This document shows, in pieces, positions 44,819 to 54,439 of a DNA stretch of 64,000 nucleotides. Position 1 is the stretch's first letter. The number at the start of each line of letters is the position of its first letter. The notes below the pieces were generated by a model. That model was not told the origin of the DNA. It saw only the letters and a program-made list of their open reading frames with translations, and made no database searches. The position numbers were made by a program, and so were the translations under genes. The DNA is taken from assembly GCF_034314105.1 (NCBI RefSeq), contig NZ_JAVIWJ010000001.1, positions 2,047,501 to 2,111,500 on the forward strand, written 5' to 3'. Origin of the DNA: Pseudomonas sp. AB6. Its GTDB lineage: Bacteria; Pseudomonadota; Gammaproteobacteria; Pseudomonadales; Pseudomonadaceae.

Positions 44819-44847
44819 GTAGGGACGGGGTTGGCCCCCGTCCCTAC
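44819..44847. terminator. Perfect 12-bp hairpin downstream of the KGG gene
   Basis: GTAGGGACGGGG (44819-44830) and CCCCGTCCCTAC (44836-44847) form an uninterrupted stem with a 5-nt loop, 7 bp beyond the KGG stop on the minus strand. A T5 run precedes it on the plus strand, but no T-run follows it on the minus strand. It may terminate or be a Pseudomonas palindromic element. Confidence 0.55.
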
Positions 44848-44854
44848 AACTCAC

Positions 44855-45031
44855 TTAGGACTTGCGGGCGCCGCCGTGGCTGCTATCACCGCCTTTTTTT
44901 CCGGTTTCAGATGTTTTATCGCGATCTTGAGTCGTGTTGCTGGAGCTCTGACCTCCTTTTTTTCCGGCCTCTGAGGCCTTTTCACGATCGTTTGAGAAAT
45001 TACCCGAGTTAGAATTTCCACTGTTAGGCAT
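44855..45031 (-). CDS. KGG-motif stress-induced protein (58 aa)
   Basis: A 58-residue hydrophilic protein with two repeats of the type F/T-x-NDREKASEAGKKGGQSS and QDRDKTSETGKKGGDSS. This is the KGG (stress-induced acidophilic repeat) motif found in small general-stress proteins such as E. coli YciG. GAGGATT lies upstream. A 64-residue frame over the same DNA (44851-45045) is a different reading phase and lacks any such pattern. Often RpoS-controlled in other bacteria; no promoter could be assigned here. Confidence 0.85.
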   Translation of the reverse strand: MPNSGNSNSGNFSNDREKASEAGKKGGQSSSNTTQDRDKTSETGKKGGDSSHGGARKS

Positions 45032-45190
45032 GATGCAATCCTCATATTGATTTAGCGAAGCTGTAACGCCCCGCTTTATCTACGAATCCTCGCTCTAAAA
45101 ATAGTTTTAAAAAAAAGCGCGTAGCTGACAAATGGCATTTTTCTGCTGCGGTTTCAACTAAACGCGATTTAAGAAGAGCCGTTACGCTCC

Positions 45191-46546
45191 TCAGCCCACG
45201 CATGTAATAACTAACAGTTCCACGTTTAAAACCACAATCAGTAGGGCGACGCCCCAGGCGACAAACGTCAGCCAGCGCCCTGTCACGAAATCGCCCATCA
45301 GTTTTCGACTTGAGACGAATCGCACCAGTGGAATGACTGCAAATGGTAGCTGCATCGATAGAGCCACCTGACTGAACACCAACAATTTCGTGGCACCGTT
45401 TGGCCCGTACAGACTGGTCACTGCAATCACCGGAATAACAGCCAGTCCCCGGGTCAACAGCCGACGCATCCAGTCCGGCACCCGCAACTGGAGAAAACCC
45501 TCCATTACGATCTGCCCCGCCAGCGTTGCCGTAACCGTCGAATTGATACCCGATGCCAATAACGCCACCGCGAATAACGTCGATGCCACGCCAACGCCGA
45601 GCATTGGCGAGAGCAAGTGGTAGGCTTGTTCGATGTCCAGCACATCGGTGCGACCGGCTTTGTTAAACACCTCGGCCGCCGTAATCAGAATCGCTGCGTT
45701 CACGAACAGTGCGAGCATCAGCGCAACACTGCTGTCCACTACCGCCCAATGTAGCCCGAACTTTCTCCCGTCAGAAGTCCGTGGGTAAGCGCGAGTTTGA
45801 ACGATGGACGAGTGCAGATAAAGGTTATGCGGCATGACCGTGGCGCCAATGATGCCAATAGCCAAATACAAAGCAATCGGATCGGCGACGATCTGAGAGT
45901 GAGGAATAGACCCCGCGACAATCTCGCCGATGGACGGATGGACCAACACCATCTGCACCCCAAAGCAGATGAAAATGAGCGTCAGCAAAGTGATTACAAA
46001 CGCCTCCAGGGCACGAAAACCACGGCCCATGAGCATAAGAATCAAGAATACATCGGCGACCGAGAGGATTACCCCCCATGACAGGGGTAGACCGAACAGC
46101 AGATTCAAGGCAATCGCCGTACCGATGACCTCTGCCACATCGCAAGCGATAATGGCACTTTCACATGCCAGCCATAGCGCGATGCATGTTGGCCTGCTGT
46201 ATTGCTCGCGGCACGCCTGCGCCAAATCCAGCCCGGTAACGATGCCTAACCGCGCCGCGAGCGCCTGTAAGAGGATTGCGATCAGGCTGGATAACAAAAT
46301 CACCGACAACAGCAGATAGCCAAACTGCGATCCGCCGGCAATGTCTGTAGCCCAGTTGCCAGGGTCCATGTAGCCGACCGCAACCATATAACCCGGTCCG
46401 GTAAAGGCTATCAAGCGCCGCAACCAATGCTGGGCGTTGGGCAACGCAATGCTGCCATTGAGTGCGCCAAGACTTAATCTTCGGGCCGGTACCGCTGGCT
46501 CACAACCGCTCACGACGGCTGAATCGTTGTTCTCCGGTACGCTCAT
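45191..46546 (-). CDS. mntH: MntH, NRAMP-family Mn2+/H+ symporter
   Basis: 451 residues from the ATG at 46546; about 11 membrane helices. Metal-binding motifs are [17 protein letters not shown] in helix 1 and [13 protein letters not shown] in helix 6, both intact. It imports Mn2+ and other divalent metals with protons. The N-terminal tail of about 50 residues is longer than usual, so the start is not certain. No Mn riboswitch or clear MntR/Fur site was seen upstream. Confidence 0.93.
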   Translation of the reverse strand: MSVPENNDSAVVSGCEPAVPARRLSLGALNGSIALPNAQHWLRRLIAFTGPGYMVAVGYMDPGNWATDIAGGSQFGYLLLSVILLSSLIAILLQALAARLGIVTGLDLAQACREQYSRPTCIALWLACESAIIACDVAEVIGTAIALNLLFGLPLSWGVILSVADVFLILMLMGRGFRALEAFVITLLTLIFICFGVQMVLVHPSIGEIVAGSIPHSQIVADPIALYLAIGIIGATVMPHNLYLHSSIVQTRAYPRTSDGRKFGLHWAVVDSSVALMLALFVNAAILITAAEVFNKAGRTDVLDIEQAYHLLSPMLGVGVASTLFAVALLASGINSTVTATLAGQIVMEGFLQLRVPDWMRRLLTRGLAVIPVIAVTSLYGPNGATKLLVFSQVALSMQLPFAVIPLVRFVSSRKLMGDFVTGRWLTFVAWGVALLIVVLNVELLVITCVG

Positions 46547-46676
46547 TGTCCACCCTGTACAATTCGGCCATCGATGGACATCCATTTGGCGCTCCATCGG
46601 TGGATGCCGCTCCAGAACGCGAGTTCCGCCGACCTCTATAGCAACCGTCAGTTTCAGCCACAAAGCGCCCCATGGT

Positions 46677-48443
46677 TCAGGGCGCCTTTTGCGGTAAGGC
46701 CTGGGCGGCCCACAACGCTTCGTACACCCCGCCTTGACGCAATAAATCGGCGGGAGGACCGTCCTCCACGACACGCCCCTCTTGCAGAACGATCACACGG
46801 TCAAAATTCGCCACCGTGGATAACCGATGAGCGACCGCCAACACGGTACGATTTTTCATAAGATCGCTCAGTGCAGCTTTGATGAACGCTTCGCAATGAG
46901 AATCCAGCGCGGAGGTCGCCTCATCCAGGATCAGCACTGGCGCAGCTTTAAGAAATGCCCGCGCAAGACCCAGACGCTGGCGTTGACCGCCAGAAAGCAT
47001 CACCCCGCGTTCGCCTACCAACGTTTCATAGCCTTGGGGCAGTTGCCGAATAAACTCATCGCAATAAGCATGGCGGGCGGCGGCCAGCACTTCTTCATGG
47101 CCAGCGTCTGGACGACCGTATCGAATGTTCTCGTAGACACTGCGGTTAAACAGCGCCGCTTCCTGCGGCACTACTGAAATCTGGCGATGCAGGCTATCTT
47201 GGCTGACAGAGCGAATGTCCAGTTGGTCAATGAGGATAACGCCGCCAGACACGTCATCGAGGCGTTGAATCAAGCCGATCAACGTCGATTTCCCCGCCCC
47301 AGAAGAACCGACAATGCCGACACGCTGCCCAGCTGGCACAAACAGCGAGAGATGTTCGAGCACCCGCCGACCGTCTGGGTATTGATAACTGACGTCAACC
47401 AGCTCGATATTGCCTTTGGAAGTAAACAACTCGACATTGGCGTCCAGCAACGCGTAGGGCTGGATGATGATTCGCAACGTATCGGCTATCGCACCCATTT
47501 GCTGCGCTGTATCCACCAGCGCCAACGCCAGGTCTCGAGATCCGTGCAAAATCCTGAAGGTCAACGCACTGACCATCACCACATCACCGGCCGTTACGCT
47601 GCCCGCTTGCCAGTCGAGTAAGGCCCACGCCAACATGCCGCCGGCCATTAGTGAGAGACAAACGTCATGCAACATCCGCGCAGACTCAAGGTAGATCCAG
47701 CTACGCCGCTGTGCCTTGGCCTCAACTCCGATGGCTTGGGATAAGCGCACGCCTTCGCGAGCCCTGGCGGAGAACGCCTTGATCGTCCAAACGTTAGACA
47801 CCAGGTCAACGATTTCTCCACCCACCCTGGCCGATTGAGCGGCGAAGCTCATGTGTCGGCTCCGACCCCCGATGCCGAATAAAGTAATCAACGTCGCCAC
47901 CACTAGCACGCAGCCAACCAATGCGACCGCCATGCCGACATTCACCAGACTCAGCACCGCCACCGCACCGATAAAATCCACACACGGCGGCACTATCTTC
48001 CACGCCAAACCGCCATAAATACCCCCCGCAGCGGCACCGGTGGCAGAGATCCGATTACCCAACGCCCCAGCGAAATGCGCTGAAAAGTAATGCATCGGGT
48101 GGCCGGTCAGATGATTGAATAAATCGACACGCAAATCTGCACAGCTGGCGATTACCGTACGAGACCCTAACCAACCGCCAAGGCGCCAGAGCAGATTTTC
48201 GATGACGATCAGGGTGAGAAAAAGCGCGAACGGTTTCCAGATCAAATCCGTCGAGCGATTGCCCAAGGTCATGATGTCCACCAGCAACTTCATGCCATAT
48301 TGCACAGCCACCGCGCACACCGCTGCGCCGATCACCAGTGCGAACAGTCCCCCAAACTGCCAGGGCCGCTGCCGAATATAGCGCAGCAAAAAAGCTAGCG
48401 GACGTCCAGGTAACGGTCGGTTCACCTCCCGATCACGGCTCAT
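46677..48443 (-). CDS. ABC exporter of the Galf-linked cluster
   Basis: 588 residues: a six-helix membrane domain (1-330), then an ATPase with Walker [10 protein letters not shown], signature LSGGQRQR, Walker [13 protein letters not shown] and H-loop VAHRLS. Its ATG directly abuts the stop of the glycosidase-like gene, so it is the last gene of a four-gene unit with a glycosyltransferase and UDP-galactopyranose mutase. It may move a glycan, glycolipid or small molecule made by this cluster; the substrate is unknown. The MsbA-like architecture fits a lipid-linked cargo. Confidence 0.83.
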   Translation of the reverse strand: MSRDREVNRPLPGRPLAFLLRYIRQRPWQFGGLFALVIGAAVCAVAVQYGMKLLVDIMTLGNRSTDLIWKPFALFLTLIVIENLLWRLGGWLGSRTVIASCADLRVDLFNHLTGHPMHYFSAHFAGALGNRISATGAAAGGIYGGLAWKIVPPCVDFIGAVAVLSLVNVGMAVALVGCVLVVATLITLFGIGGRSRHMSFAAQSARVGGEIVDLVSNVWTIKAFSARAREGVRLSQAIGVEAKAQRRSWIYLESARMLHDVCLSLMAGGMLAWALLDWQAGSVTAGDVVMVSALTFRILHGSRDLALALVDTAQQMGAIADTLRIIIQPYALLDANVELFTSKGNIELVDVSYQYPDGRRVLEHLSLFVPAGQRVGIVGSSGAGKSTLIGLIQRLDDVSGGVILIDQLDIRSVSQDSLHRQISVVPQEAALFNRSVYENIRYGRPDAGHEEVLAAARHAYCDEFIRQLPQGYETLVGERGVMLSGGQRQRLGLARAFLKAAPVLILDEATSALDSHCEAFIKAALSDLMKNRTVLAVAHRLSTVANFDRVIVLQEGRVVEDGPPADLLRQGGVYEALWAAQALPQKAP

Positions 48444-49610
48444 TTAACGGGACTCATTGTCAAATACGTGAGTCTCCATAGCCGGGTTTGCATCCAGCAA
48501 CGCGAAATGCCGCTGTTGGGCGTGAAGCTCTGACGACAGTGACTCGTCTATCAACCGCCGCCCTTGCTCGTCGGCAAACCCCAACAGCCCGGCCGGGCAG
48601 TGCCGATTGTCATCCCATCCCGGGTAATCGAGTATTGGGTACCAGCAAATGCCTTCAATGGGAACGCCGCGAGCCATCGCCAGTGTCGCTTGCTCGCAGA
48701 TGTACCTCAGCCAACTCGCCCGTTCGTGGCCTTCCGAGCCGGTTTCAGTAATCACGACCGGTCGTTGATAGCGCCGCCAGGTTTCAACCAACATGCCCGC
48801 CAGTGGACGGTAACGTGAGTCGCCACGAAAGATTCTCGGGCCGCTGAGAATCCATTGATTGTGCGGGTAATAGTTAACGCCAACGATGTCCAGGTACTCA
48901 GGTTTACCACCCAGGCCTGGCCAGCGCTCACCGATCAATAAATCCCAGGCTTCGAACTGAGACATCCGATAGCCTTCGGCCGCAGCCGTATCTTCATGGC
49001 GAGAGCTGTCGGCCAGGACGTGAATGATTGGATCGGTCTGGACAAAGCGTGCCCGAGGTTCCACCGCACGGACTGCTTCTATGGCAGCAATGCTGGCCCG
49101 CACCAACTGATGTTTGAGCTCCAGCCCCCGCCCGTGTGCACCTGGCTCAAAGTAGCCGACGTCACCGCCAGCCCAAGCCCAGAAAGACATTTCATTCACC
49201 AGAGAATAGAACGGAATCTGATCCGACTCATCCCGGACCACGCTCGCCACGGCCCCGGCAAAACGGGCGAACCGATCAACGAATCCCGGGCGCCAGATGT
49301 CCAGGCCGTCCGGGCTGCCGTAGTGCGACAGATCCCAAATAACTTGCGTTTTTTGCGCATTGGCAGCCCGCAGCATCGGTAAAAAACTGCTCCAGTCATA
49401 CCGACCGGATTGCCGCTCGATCAAATGCCAGCGCAACCCATCCCTGACGGTATGGATACCCGCCGTCGCTAACTGCGCGTAATCCTCACGGGCCCATCGG
49501 TCATGGGCACTGGAGCGAATGAGATCGAGGCGTTGTCCGTCCCGCCGACGGTGAGTCGAGCACTCGAAACCACCCATAAAAAAACTCTCGAACAGTTTTG
49601 CCTGTTGCAT
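48444..49610 (-). CDS. Clan GH-A glycoside-hydrolase-like protein
   Basis: 388 residues, cytosolic (no signal peptide). A TIM-barrel pattern with the two clan GH-A glutamates: Glu140 in LVNEMSFW (acid/base) and Glu289 in VITETGSEG (nucleophile). VNYYPHNQW and CWYPILDYPGW fit beta-glucosidase-like enzymes. The ATG at 49610 follows GGGAG and lies 2 bp after the glf stop; a GTG two codons upstream overlaps that site. A cytosolic hydrolase inside a synthesis cluster is unusual: it may trim or transglycosylate the product, or be a catalytically changed partner. Confidence 0.72.
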   Translation of the reverse strand: MQQAKLFESFFMGGFECSTHRRRDGQRLDLIRSSAHDRWAREDYAQLATAGIHTVRDGLRWHLIERQSGRYDWSSFLPMLRAANAQKTQVIWDLSHYGSPDGLDIWRPGFVDRFARFAGAVASVVRDESDQIPFYSLVNEMSFWAWAGGDVGYFEPGAHGRGLELKHQLVRASIAAIEAVRAVEPRARFVQTDPIIHVLADSSRHEDTAAAEGYRMSQFEAWDLLIGERWPGLGGKPEYLDIVGVNYYPHNQWILSGPRIFRGDSRYRPLAGMLVETWRRYQRPVVITETGSEGHERASWLRYICEQATLAMARGVPIEGICWYPILDYPGWDDNRHCPAGLLGFADEQGRRLIDESLSSELHAQQRHFALLDANPAMETHVFDNESR

Positions 49611-49612
49611 GC

Positions 49613-50800
49613 TCACTCCCCGACAGTGGCAGGCTGTCCTGCCTGTAGCGCCTCACTGGCACTGGTCTCTGCGTCGGCAATGCGCTTGTATAAAGCCAAT
49701 GCCTGACCCACGACCTGATCCATGTTGTAGTACTTATAAGTCCCTAAACGTCCAAGAAAAGTCACCTCGGGGGTTTCTTCCGCCAACGCTTTATAGCGCG
49801 CATACAGCTCAGCATTTTCAGGCCGTGGGATCGGATAGTAGGGGTCGCCATCGTCACACGGAAATTCATAGGTGAGGCTGGTCAGTGGGTGTTCCTGCCC
49901 GGTCAAATGTTTGTATTCGGTAATCCGGGTGTAAGGCACCGACTCCGCGGGATAGTTGACCACCGCCACCGACTGGAATTGCTCCTGATTCACGGTTTCA
50001 TGGAGGAAGCGCAACGACCGATACGGCAATCGACCCAGGCAGTGGCCAAAGAACTCATCAATGGGGCCGCAATACACCAGGTGTCGATAGCTCACGCGCT
50101 CACGCACGTCTTCAAAATCGGTGTCGAGCACAATGTCGATGCTCGGGTGATCGAGCATGCGCTCAAACATTTCTGTGTAGCCGTGCAACGGCATCATTTG
50201 GAACGTATCGGTGAAATAGCGATCATCCGTGGTGGTGCGGGTCGGAATTCTCGACGTCACTGATTTATCCAGATCGGAGGGGTCCAGGCCCCATTGCTTG
50301 CGGGTATAGCCCTGGAAAAACTTCTCATACAGTTCGCGACCGATTTGATTGATAACCACATCTTCCGAGGTACGGATATCGGCCACCGGTTCCGCGCGGC
50401 TGGCAAGAAAATCCCGCGCTTGCTCTTCGGTCAGCGATAACCCGTACAAGCCATTAAGCGTCGTCACGTTAATCGGAATCGGCAGCAGCTGCTCATCGAC
50501 TTTCGCCAACACCCGATGCTCATAGGGACGCCACTCGGTGAAGTCAGACAAGTAATCAACAATGCGCTGGGCGTTGGTATGAAAAATATGAGGCCCGTAA
50601 CGATGGACCAAAATTCCGGCGTCATTGTAGTGATCGTAAGCATTGCCGCCGACGTGTTCACGTCGATCAATCAACAGCACACGCTTGCCCAGCCCAGCCG
50701 CCAACCGCTCGGCCAACACGCTTCCGGCAAACCCCGCTCCGACAATTAAATAGTCGTAGCGGCAAGTTTGCTCAGCCATTTCCAGGGTTATTTTAGGCAT
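49613..50800 (-). CDS. glf: UDP-galactopyranose mutase
   Basis: 395 residues. FAD-binding motif YLIVGAGFAGSVLAERLA (about 15-32), the family blocks GGNAYDHYNDAGILVHRYGPHIFHTN and YTRKQWGLDPSDLDKSVTSRIPTRTTTDDRYF, and RLGTYKYYNMDQVVGQAL at the end. It converts UDP-Galp to UDP-Galf, the donor of galactofuranose. The ATG at 50800 with AGGAG is preferred over the internal Met8. It overlaps the glycosyltransferase gene by 13 nt. Confidence 0.95.
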   Translation of the reverse strand: MPKITLEMAEQTCRYDYLIVGAGFAGSVLAERLAAGLGKRVLLIDRREHVGGNAYDHYNDAGILVHRYGPHIFHTNAQRIVDYLSDFTEWRPYEHRVLAKVDEQLLPIPINVTTLNGLYGLSLTEEQARDFLASRAEPVADIRTSEDVVINQIGRELYEKFFQGYTRKQWGLDPSDLDKSVTSRIPTRTTTDDRYFTDTFQMMPLHGYTEMFERMLDHPSIDIVLDTDFEDVRERVSYRHLVYCGPIDEFFGHCLGRLPYRSLRFLHETVNQEQFQSVAVVNYPAESVPYTRITEYKHLTGQEHPLTSLTYEFPCDDGDPYYPIPRPENAELYARYKALAEETPEVTFLGRLGTYKYYNMDQVVGQALALYKRIADAETSASEALQAGQPATVGE

Positions 50801-51972
50801 TCAATCTGCTCCTTGATTTGGGTCCAGGTCTGATCCCAAGACTTCCCTTCCAACGCTTGATCCGCGTGGCGGTAAAGGGTTTTAAGATCATGGCGATCAA
50901 GCAGCGCCGCCTTGATCGCTTGAGCAAAATCCTCGGCCACACCTGCGATGCGCACCACCGGACTGGAGCCATACATGCGTACCACATCGATGATCGGTGT
51001 CGACACTACCGGGCAGCCGCCCGCCAGGTATTCAGGGGTTTTGGTCGGGCTAATGAACCGAGTTGATTCATTAATCGCAAACGGCATCAGCGCCACGTCC
51101 CAACCACTGAGGTAATCCGGAAGCTGCGTATAACTTTTGCCGCCCAAGTAATGAATGTTGTTCAAGCGCGGCAGGGAAGCAGGATCAATTTTCACCACCG
51201 GGCCAATCAACACGAACTGCCATCGCGGGTATTGCACCGCCAACTCTGTCAGTAGCTCAACGTCGAAGCGCTCATCGATAACGCCAAAAAATCCCAAGCG
51301 TGGATGACCAATCTCGCGTTGATCCATCGGTTCGGTCTTTATGTTTCGAGCCTCGGCAAAGTGCTCAATATCGACGCTGCTAGGCATAGGATGGACGTTA
51401 GCGTGCTGATCGCGTTTGGCTTCCCACAGGCTATACCCGCCGGTAAATACCACGTCGGCGCGCTCCAGCAACTGACGTTCTTTATCAAGCAAGTCGGGTG
51501 GAGCGCCCTTGAACGCCGACAACTCATCCATGCAATCGAACACTGTGACCTGGGCATTAAGATGCTCGGTAAACGCCAGACTCATGGGCGTGAAGTACCA
51601 CAGTAGCAATTCCAGGGGCGGATATTCAGCAAGATACGTGTCGATTAACTCACGCTGTATTCGAGTCACGGCATCGGCAGTCAAACCGGCCGGGACGCGA
51701 GGGATCAGTACCTTGACGCCGCTGGCCTGCAACTGCTCTTCAAGCCAGGCAGTCGCTCGGTCCGAGAGCAACGGTTCTTCAAAAAAAAGCACTTGATAGT
51801 CCCGGGTAAATCGCGACATCAAATGTTGCGGACGCTGATAAACAAACCCCCAGCGCAAATGCGACAGGCACAACAAGGTCGGTCGCAGGTTGGCTGTGAG
51901 TGCCTTGACGGCTTGAGAAATGTTTTGCTGACTATCAACAGCATCGGGGTATTGCGTCTGGGCTTTTTCCAT
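50788..51972 (-). CDS. Glycosyltransferase (GT4/GT1-like), candidate galactofuranosyltransferase
   Basis: 394 residues from the ATG at 51972 (GAGGAAG upstream). GT-B fold: N-terminal LCLSHLRWGFVYQRPQHLMSRF, and the C-terminal domain with GFFGVIDERFDVELL...YPRWQFVLIGPV and the donor-site region MPFAINESTRFISPTKTPEYLAGGCPVVSTP, where the Glu is typical. It overlaps glf, so UDP-Galf is the likely donor. The acceptor is unknown. First gene of the minus-strand unit. Confidence 0.82.
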   Translation of the reverse strand: MEKAQTQYPDAVDSQQNISQAVKALTANLRPTLLCLSHLRWGFVYQRPQHLMSRFTRDYQVLFFEEPLLSDRATAWLEEQLQASGVKVLIPRVPAGLTADAVTRIQRELIDTYLAEYPPLELLLWYFTPMSLAFTEHLNAQVTVFDCMDELSAFKGAPPDLLDKERQLLERADVVFTGGYSLWEAKRDQHANVHPMPSSVDIEHFAEARNIKTEPMDQREIGHPRLGFFGVIDERFDVELLTELAVQYPRWQFVLIGPVVKIDPASLPRLNNIHYLGGKSYTQLPDYLSGWDVALMPFAINESTRFISPTKTPEYLAGGCPVVSTPIIDVVRMYGSSPVVRIAGVAEDFAQAIKAALLDRHDLKTLYRHADQALEGKSWDQTWTQIKEQIECLK

Positions 51973-52372
51973 CTTTTCTTCCTCTGCAAAGACGTCTTTA
52001 CGTACCACCAAGGGTGAAACACCCAAATGAACTTGCTACGGATATGCAGATACCAATGAAGGCAACAACACTGTCAGCCAGACGCAGGACATCCGGTAAA
52101 GCCCCTGGTACTTACTATGGGAGTAGGCATCTCGTATAGCCGTTCAGCGCAAATCAAAACGAAGCGACGAAGCGTCACCACCGGTCAGCAACCTGCGCTG
52201 AACTCGCGAAGAACCTGGATTTCCCACCCTCAAGAGCAGCGCGATTTCCTGTACTAACCGTAAGCATTGGTTGTCCGGTACGCAGTGGCGCACTGCGCTC
52301 GATCAGGCCGTCACGCGGCTTAACTGTTCGCGTTACCGGTCAATGAGGATTGGAAGGTTCGAGGGATACCCA
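51973..52372. promoter_or_regulatory. Divergent region between glycosyltransferase and galE
   Basis: 400 bp without a convincing gene. It must hold the promoters for both directions. I see no strong terminator, RNA gene or known operator. The open frame upstream of galE (from 52271) lacks protein-like character. Confidence 0.5.
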
Positions 52373-53401
52373 ATGATTCTAGTAACTGGGGGGGCGGGCT
52401 ATATCGGCGCTCATGCAGTGCTTACATTGCTGCAAAACGGATATGAAGTCGTGGTGTTGGACAATTTATGCAATAGCTCGAGAGTCTCCCTGGAACGTGT
52501 CGCCCGACTGGCCGGGACTCGACCGCAGTTTGTGTTGGGGGATGTGCGCAATAGACGTTTGCTGGACAAAGTATTCGCCATGTATCCAATCGACGCCGTG
52601 ATGCATTTTGCCGGTTTAAAAGCCGTGGGTGAAAGCGTCCGCCAACCCCTTCGGTACTTTGAAAACAATGTCAGCGGCAGCGTGACCCTGTGCCAAGCGA
52701 TGGCCCACGCCGGGGTGTTCACGCTGGTGTTCAGCTCATCGGCCACGGTGTACGGCGAAAGCGAAACCATGCCTATCAGTGAAAGCGCCGAGCTGGGTTC
52801 TCCGACCAATCCCTACGGCCACTCCAAACTCATGGCGGAACATGTAATGCGCAGCGTGGCGCATTCTGATCCGCGCTGGGCCATCGGTCTGCTGCGTTAC
52901 TTCAATCCCATCGGCGCACATCCGTCCGGTCTGCTGGGTGAAGCCCCAAAAAACATCCCGAACAACCTGTTGCCGTATTTACTCCAGGTGGCTCTGAAGC
53001 AACTGCCGGCATTGCGCATCTACGGCAACGATTACCCGACACCGGACGGCACCGGAATTCGCGATTACTTGCACGTCGTCGACTTGGCCGAAGGTCATTT
53101 GATGGCTTTGAAACGGCTGCGCAATCAACCGGGGATCTCAACCTGGAACCTCGGCACCGGTCGCGGCTACTCGGTCATGGAAGTGCTGCGTGCTTTCGAA
53201 AACGTAGTCGGCACGCGTATGCCGATCAGCGTCGAACCAAGGCGCAGCGGTGACATCGCCCAATGCTGGTCAGACCCCAGCAAAGCGCGAAAGGAGCTGG
53301 GTTGGAAATCAACCCGGGATTTGAATTGCATGCTTGAGGATGCCTGGCGCTGGCAGTGCTTGAACCCAAATGGGTATGCAGTGGATGCGGTGGCGGTTTA
53401 G
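52373..53401 (+). CDS. galE: UDP-glucose 4-epimerase
   Basis: 342 residues from the ATG at 52373 (MILVTGGAGYIGAHAVL), the family start. NAD-binding GGAGYIG, the catalytic SSSATVYG (Ser/Thr) and YGHSK (Tyr-x3-Lys), and the sugar-binding RYFNPIGAHPSG, are all present. It makes UDP-Galp, the substrate of Glf encoded divergently, so the locus can supply UDP-Galf from UDP-glucose. Confidence 0.94.
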   Translation: MILVTGGAGYIGAHAVLTLLQNGYEVVVLDNLCNSSRVSLERVARLAGTRPQFVLGDVRNRRLLDKVFAMYPIDAVMHFAGLKAVGESVRQPLRYFENNVSGSVTLCQAMAHAGVFTLVFSSSATVYGESETMPISESAELGSPTNPYGHSKLMAEHVMRSVAHSDPRWAIGLLRYFNPIGAHPSGLLGEAPKNIPNNLLPYLLQVALKQLPALRIYGNDYPTPDGTGIRDYLHVVDLAEGHLMALKRLRNQPGISTWNLGTGRGYSVMEVLRAFENVVGTRMPISVEPRRSGDIAQCWSDPSKARKELGWKSTRDLNCMLEDAWRWQCLNPNGYAVDAVAV

Positions 53402-53464
53402 GTTGGGGTTTCCCAGATTGGTTGTAACCCGGCCAGCAAATAGAGCAGCCGGGCTAACCCACTA

Positions 53465-54418
53465 TCATGCCTTTCTGGTCACGGTCAGGGCGACTGCTGC
53501 GATTCGATCCACGTTCTCGTAGCCTTGGGTTGCCAGTTCTTCGCCAAAGACGTCTGGGTCCAGTTCACGGTAGGTCCAAGTGAACTCTGGTTGGCCCAAT
53601 AAAAGGTTTAACGAGGCAATAAACGGATCGCTGCCGTTAACCATCGCAACTCCGGTGTATAGCAGCAACGAGCCACCCACGGAAAGCCGTGGCAGCGCCT
53701 CGTCGACGATTCGCCGTGACAGTTCAGCGCCCAAATTACCCCCGCCGTGGCGGTACGCACGTTGACTAGGGTCTTTCATATAGGGCGGGTTCGCCACGAT
53801 GAGATCGAACGTGCCGGTGACATTTTGCAGAACATCGCTGTGCTGACAGAACACGTTGGCGACACCGGCCAACGCGGCGTTCACCGACGTCATGCGCAGC
53901 GCCACAGGATTGATGTCCGTCGCGAGGACTTGCGCTTCACGCCGAGCTTTAGCAATCAGAATAGCGCCCGCCCCCGAGCCACAACCGATGTCAATCACAT
54001 GGTTGATTTCATGAAAACTGCTTTGCAGATGAGCTTCGATCACCTGTGCAAACCGATAGGTATCGGGACCGAAAAATACCGCGTCGCTGGCGGTGGTGGG
54101 AAAACCGGAATGTACCAGTAGCAAGTCACTTAAGCTCGACCATCGGACCTTGCTTAGCAATCCATTGGGCCGCTCATCAATAACCCCTGCCTGGCGCATC
54201 TGCTGCAATTCGTCGGCGGACATCAGGGAGGGCGAAAAGAGTCGGTTCCAACCGAAGACATCGCGCAAGGTGGCCGCCATAGTGGAACCTGCACGCTCAT
54301 TGACCCGGCGGTGAGTCAGCGGCGTCACGGTGGTGAAGTGATACCCATCTGCCTGTAGCCGTCGGCCCAGTTGTAACAACGCCGTATCAGCAGCTAATTG
54401 CTGGTCATCGGTTTGCAT
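53465..54418 (-). CDS. Class I SAM-dependent methyltransferase (HemK/MTS-like)
   Basis: 317 residues. SAM motif I VIDIGCGSGAG at 141-151 and the catalytic NPPY at 210-213, the latter typical of N5-glutamine and N6-adenine methyltransferases; an extra N-terminal domain of about 130 residues precedes the core. It starts 21 bp after the stop of the haem-oxygenase-like iron enzyme and is co-oriented, so the two form an operon. The substrate is unknown. Confidence 0.8.
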   Translation of the reverse strand: MQTDDQQLAADTALLQLGRRLQADGYHFTTVTPLTHRRVNERAGSTMAATLRDVFGWNRLFSPSLMSADELQQMRQAGVIDERPNGLLSKVRWSSLSDLLLVHSGFPTTASDAVFFGPDTYRFAQVIEAHLQSSFHEINHVIDIGCGSGAGAILIAKARREAQVLATDINPVALRMTSVNAALAGVANVFCQHSDVLQNVTGTFDLIVANPPYMKDPSQRAYRHGGGNLGAELSRRIVDEALPRLSVGGSLLLYTGVAMVNGSDPFIASLNLLLGQPEFTWTYRELDPDVFGEELATQGYENVDRIAAVALTVTRKA

Positions 54419-54439
54419 CGCATCTCCCTGTTATGAACC

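Noticed and set aside
44851..45045. 64-residue minus-strand frame
   Set aside because: Different phase over the KGG protein gene; lacks family pattern and a comparable start signal.
46547..46676. Possible manganese riboswitch before mntH
   Set aside because: The 130-bp leader shows only short local repeats around 46567-46607, no yybP-ykoY-type fold.
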